In this document: positions 61,307 through 64,000 of the stretch, piece by piece
Layout of the letters: every line of letters begins with the position of its first letter
Numbering within the stretch: the stretch's first letter is position 1
Assembly: GCF_003797185.1 (NCBI RefSeq)
Contig: NZ_RKMH01000006.1
Span: 186,001 to 250,000 of the forward strand
Source: Gordonia oryzae
GTDB taxonomy: Bacteria > Actinomycetota > Actinomycetes > Mycobacteriales > Mycobacteriaceae
Direction of reading: 5' to 3'
DNA: 64,000 nt
Translations under genes and position numbers: made by a program
Notes under the pieces: generated by a model
What the model was told of the DNA's origin: nothing
The model's input: only the letters and a program-made list of their open reading frames with translations
The model's database searches: none

Positions 61307-61981
61307 ATGTGGTATTGGCTGTTCAAGTACGTCCTGATCGGTCCGGCATTGTTGGTGACGTGCCGCCCTCGGATCGTCGGCCGCGATCTCCTACCGGCGA
61401 CTGGTCCGGTCATCGTCGCGGCCACCCATAGCGCTTTTATCGACTCGCTCCTTCTGTGTCTGGTTCTTCCACGCCGGTTGACCTTCGTCGCGAAGAGCGA
61501 CTACTTCGACCGACCGGGCTTGCGCGGGCGGATGCAGCGGTGGTTTTTTCTCGCGGCCGGTCAGATTCCCATCGATCGATCCGGTGGCGACCGTGCCGCG
61601 ACCTCATTGACAACGGCGACCACCTTGGTGTCGGGAGGTGGCGCGTGGGCCATTCATCCCGAAGGGACTCGTAGTTGCGACGGCCGCGTGCACCGCGGCC
61701 ATACCGGCGTGATGCGGGTTGCCCGGGCAACCGGCGCGCCGGTGATCCCTATTGCCTTGCGCGGCACCGAAGGTGTGAACCCCCCGGATCGTCTGATGTG
61801 GCGCCCGCATCGAGTCGACATCGTCATCGGATTCCCAGTTCCCGTCGACCAGACAATGGCAGACGACGACCTACGGAGCGCCACCGACCGCCTGATGATC
61901 GAACTCTCTGCAATGGCGGGGCGGCCCTACCAGGATTCCTACGCCGAACGCCGTCCGCAGGCACCGACGGCAACACCATGA
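61307..61981 (+). CDS. PlsC-type 1-acylglycerol-3-phosphate acyltransferase
   Basis: 224 residues. The acyltransferase motifs are HSAFID (H41-x4-D46) and HPEGTRS, with the PVIPIALRGTEGV strand after them. It likely acylates lysophosphatidate or a related lipid at the membrane; the N-terminal MWYWLFKYVLIGPALLV is a hydrophobic anchor. The ATG at 61307 has AGGGGA upstream. Its stop codon is followed immediately by repeat array B. Confidence 0.9.
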   Translation: MWYWLFKYVLIGPALLVTCRPRIVGRDLLPATGPVIVAATHSAFIDSLLLCLVLPRRLTFVAKSDYFDRPGLRGRMQRWFFLAAGQIPIDRSGGDRAATSLTTATTLVSGGGAWAIHPEGTRSCDGRVHRGHTGVMRVARATGAPVIPIALRGTEGVNPPDRLMWRPHRVDIVIGFPVPVDQTMADDDLRSATDRLMIELSAMAGRPYQDSYAERRPQAPTATP

Positions 61982-62065
61982 GCGCTGTCGGCGAAATGGC
62001 GGGCGCTGTCGGCGAAATGGCGGGCGCCGTCGGCGGGCTGGCGAGCGCTGTGGCGTGGATCAAGC
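61982..62065. repeat. 21-bp repeat array B (about 3.5 units, opposite orientation)
   Basis: Units begin at 61982, 62003, 62024 and 62045, sharing GCGCTGTCGGCGAAATGGCG. Reversed and complemented they read CGCCATTTCGCCGACAGCGC, the same GCCGACAGCGC core as array A. The array begins at the first base after the acyltransferase stop and overlaps the last bases of the converging NUDIX gene. Confidence 0.93.
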
Positions 62066-62470
62066 GGGGCGTAGCCGCGCCACCAGTTCCGGAACCCACA
62101 CGGCGTCTGCGGGGACCAGGTAGCCCTGCTCACACATCGTCGACAGTTCCTCCGCACCGACCCACCGCACCGCCTGATGTTCACGGGCGGCGGGTTCGCC
62201 GGCAATCACATGCGCCCAACGGGCGATCAGCACCAACTCGTCGGAGAGCGCCACCCGTTCGCGTAGCTCACACTCGACGCCGACGTCGATACCCAGCTCC
62301 TCCGCCACTTCACGACGCAGGGCTTCCTCGTCGGTCTCACCCACCTCGGCCTTTCCGCCGGGCAGTTCCCAGAGACCGGCCAATTCGGCCGGTCGCGCCC
62401 GTCGGGCGAGCAATATCCGCGTGCCCGAAGAGTCGAGGATGGCTCCGGCCACCACATGCCGACGGCTCAT
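62060..62470 (-). CDS. MutT-type NUDIX hydrolase
   Basis: 136 residues. A complete NUDIX box runs GGKAEVGETDEEALRREVAEELGI. LLARRARPAELAGLWELPGGK and the C-terminal VRWVGAEEL are typical of 8-oxo-dGTP or (d)CTP pyrophosphohydrolases. The ATG overlaps the ABC ATPase stop by 4 bp (ATGA), so it is coupled to the transporter operon, a less common pairing. It converges on the acyltransferase with repeat array B between the stops. Confidence 0.88.
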   Translation of the reverse strand: MSRRHVVAGAILDSSGTRILLARRARPAELAGLWELPGGKAEVGETDEEALRREVAEELGIDVGVECELRERVALSDELVLIARWAHVIAGEPAAREHQAVRWVGAEELSTMCEQGYLVPADAVWVPELVARLRPA

Positions 62471-63510
62471 CGTCGGATCACCGCGACCCGGTCGGGAATC
62501 AACCGCACCACTACGCGGTCACCGACCGCGATCGCTCCGGCGCCGATCGCATCGATCTCACCGTGATCGGTGGCCACCCGCAGGCGAGGACCTCCGGGGA
62601 GGTCGGCGACAACCATCGCCGTACCGAATGCACCCGAGGACTCATCACCCTCCTGCATGGCAGGATCTGTGGCCGGCTCGGCAAGCACCGACTCGGCCCG
62701 CAGACCCAACCGTGCGCCCGCATCCGGCACATCGACGGCAAGTGCTCCGAAGACTGTGACGGCCAGACCTTCTCGCTCCTTGTGCGCGTCAATGATGGTG
62801 GTACACCCGAGGAATCGCGCTGTCCACTCATCCCTGGGCGCCGACCACAGAGCGGCCGGTCGCGCTGTCTGGACGATCTCGCCATCGCGCATCACCGCGA
62901 CGGAGTCGGCCATCAATGCTGCCTCCGTGTGGTCATGGGTGACGACGATCGTCGGAGTGCCTGCGGCACGGACGATTTCGGCGATCTCCACGGCCAGGCT
63001 GTCACGGAGTCGGCGGTCGAGGGCGGCCAGCGGCTCGTCGAGGAGAAGCAACCGCGGCCGCGGTGCCAACGCCCGCGCCAGCGCCACCCGCTGCGCCTGA
63101 CCACCCGAGAGCGACTCGACGCGGCGTTTCTCGACGCCAGGCAGTCGTACGAGTTCGAGCATCTGGACAACCCGTGCGGCGATGTCGGCTCTCGACCACC
63201 CCCGCACGCGGAGTCCATAGCCGATGTTAGCGGCCACCGTGCGTCCCGGAAAGAGCTGGCCGTCTTGGAAGACGACTCCGAAATCCCGCCGGTGGGTGGC
63301 GATCTCGGCAAGATCGGTCCCGTCGAAACGGATCATTCCGGCGGTCGGTCGCTCCAGTCCGGCGACCGCGCGGATCAACGTCGACTTGCCGCATCCGGAC
63401 GGCCCGAGCAGTGCGGTGACGAGTGAATCCTGGCCGCCCACAGACCAATCGAGTCCCTTGACGACCGATTCGGCCCCATACGCGACGCTCAGTTTCTCGA
63501 TGTGCAGCAT
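62467..63510 (-). CDS. ABC transporter ATPase, iron/thiamine-type
   Basis: 347 residues. Walker A GPSGCGKST, Q-loop VVFQDGQLFPG, signature LSGGQAQR, Walker B LLLLDEPLAALD and H-loop VVTHDH. A TOBE-like C-terminal ~90 residues follow (RLGLRAESVLAEP...VVRLIPDRVAV). The sequence resembles Fe3+ or thiamine/spermidine importers (FbpC, ThiQ, PotA). Its ATG overlaps the permease stop as TGATG. With the EGFGATSF-type permease, Fe3+ or thiamine is the most plausible cargo; a binding protein is outside the window. Confidence 0.9.
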   Translation of the reverse strand: MLHIEKLSVAYGAESVVKGLDWSVGGQDSLVTALLGPSGCGKSTLIRAVAGLERPTAGMIRFDGTDLAEIATHRRDFGVVFQDGQLFPGRTVAANIGYGLRVRGWSRADIAARVVQMLELVRLPGVEKRRVESLSGGQAQRVALARALAPRPRLLLLDEPLAALDRRLRDSLAVEIAEIVRAAGTPTIVVTHDHTEAALMADSVAVMRDGEIVQTARPAALWSAPRDEWTARFLGCTTIIDAHKEREGLAVTVFGALAVDVPDAGARLGLRAESVLAEPATDPAMQEGDESSGAFGTAMVVADLPGGPRLRVATDHGEIDAIGAGAIAVGDRVVVRLIPDRVAVIRR

Positions 63511-64000
63511 CAGATCAGTGTCCCCGAGCGGGGCCGGAAGATCTCCACGGCGAGCACCGCGACAGTGGTGACGACCACCAACACCATCGATGCGGCCATC
63601 GCCGTGGCGAGTTCGGTGGCACCCGGTCGGTTGAGGGCCGATCCGATCAGGACCGGCAAGGTGGTGGTGTCGGCGCGCGCGAGAAAGCTCGTCGCGCCGA
63701 ACTCTCCGAGCGCCATGACGAAGGCGAAACCACCTGCGGCACAGAGAGATCGGCCGATCAGCGGGAGATCGACGGTGCCCAACACCCGCAACGGCCCGGC
63801 ACCGAGGACCGCCGCCGCCTGACGCAATTGCTCGGGTACCGATTCCAGCGCCGGGATGACGATGCGGATAACGACGGGAATCGCGATCAGCGCCTGCACG
63901 CACGGGATCACCAACGGTGATCCGGCGATCTCTGCCGGCAGGACGGCCAACACGATCAGATACCCGAATCCCAGTGTGACCGCACTGATCCCCAACGGGA
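63510..64000 (-). CDS. ABC transporter permease, 3' part (continues beyond window)
   Basis: At least 162 residues of a multi-TM permease. The EAA-like loop LRQAAAVLGAGPLRVLGTVDLP is the coupling helix that contacts the ATPase, and VMALGEFGATSFLARADTTTLPVLIG is a landmark of Fe3+/thiamine-type importers. Several hydrophobic helices precede and follow it. The start lies beyond base 64000. Confidence 0.9.
   Translation of the reverse strand, partial: PLGISAVTLGFGYLIVLAVLPAEIAGSPLVIPCVQALIAIPVVIRIVIPALESVPEQLRQAAAVLGAGPLRVLGTVDLPLIGRSLCAAGGFAFVMALGEFGATSFLARADTTTLPVLIGSALNRPGATELATAMAASMVLVVVTTVAVLAVEIFRPRSGTLI

Noticed and set aside
60507-62065. CRISPR-like periodic arrays
   Set aside because: Units are contiguous 21-bp tandem repeats with no unique spacers, and there are no cas genes in the window.

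Overview
This is a high-GC actinobacterial chromosome segment. The gene set points to a mycolic-acid bacterium of the order Mycobacteriales: a mycothiol deacetylase (mshB), F420 genes (fbiA, fbiB and fbiC-like halves), WhiB2, an LpqW-like lipoprotein, type VII secretion components (eccB, eccE), GpgS and GlgM, and a class Ib ribonucleotide reductase. Several blocks keep the gene order I recall from Mycobacterium tuberculosis, but with losses and insertions. Gordonia or a close relative is my best guess; this is inference from gene content, not a database match.

Layout. (1) 1-22 kb resembles the Rv3041c-Rv3055 neighbourhood: serB/PTH2-like/cupin operon, ctaD, divergent fecB, carbonic anhydrase, a SNF2 helicase with its SWIM partner, then nrdH-nrdI-nrdE-(maleylpyruvate isomerase-like)-nrdF, an FMN reductase with a divergent TetR gene, and a urate hydroxylase homologue. 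(2) 22.4-25.9 kb is an isolated divergent eccB/eccE pair. (3) 25.9-33.6 kb resembles Rv3255c-Rv3262: manA, a TobH-like gene, DUF3499, an Rv3259-like gene, whiB2, fbiA, fbiB, plus a NUDIX gene. The expected manB/pmmA is missing. (4) 33.7-49.2 kb resembles Rv1213 back to Rv1177: glgC, glgM, an RlmA-like methyltransferase, DUF3117, a DivIVA-domain protein, gpgS, folP2, fadD6, two LOG genes, dapE, a DM13 protein, dapD, dapC and ferredoxin. (5) 49.6-60.5 kb resembles Rv1173-Rv1165: cysteine dioxygenase, rhodanese, a rearranged fbiC locus, a membrane protein, mshB, lpqW-like and typA. (6) 60.5-64 kb holds a TetR/acyltransferase cassette, mutT and an ABC importer that runs off the end.

Functional themes are lysine/diaminopimelate synthesis (dapC, dapD, dapE), glycogen and methylglucose polysaccharide precursors (glgC, glgM, gpgS), F420, mycothiol, deoxynucleotide synthesis and respiration.

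The most unusual locus is 51,000-54,880. An intact CofG-type radical SAM gene, a Baeyer-Villiger-type flavin monooxygenase and a CofH-like gene form one tight operon in reversed order (H, monooxygenase, G). The CofH-like protein has lost the whole CxxxCxxC cluster loop by an in-frame deletion, and the 3' end of cofG is tandemly duplicated in 56-bp units. A second theme is tandem repeats at gene ends: 27 bp in nrdI, 24 bp in the DivIVA-like gene, 56 bp at cofG, and two oppositely oriented arrays of a shared 21-bp unit that flank the TetR/acyltransferase cassette. An RlmA-like gene that apparently starts at CTG, and paired palindromic TetR operators, are also worth attention.
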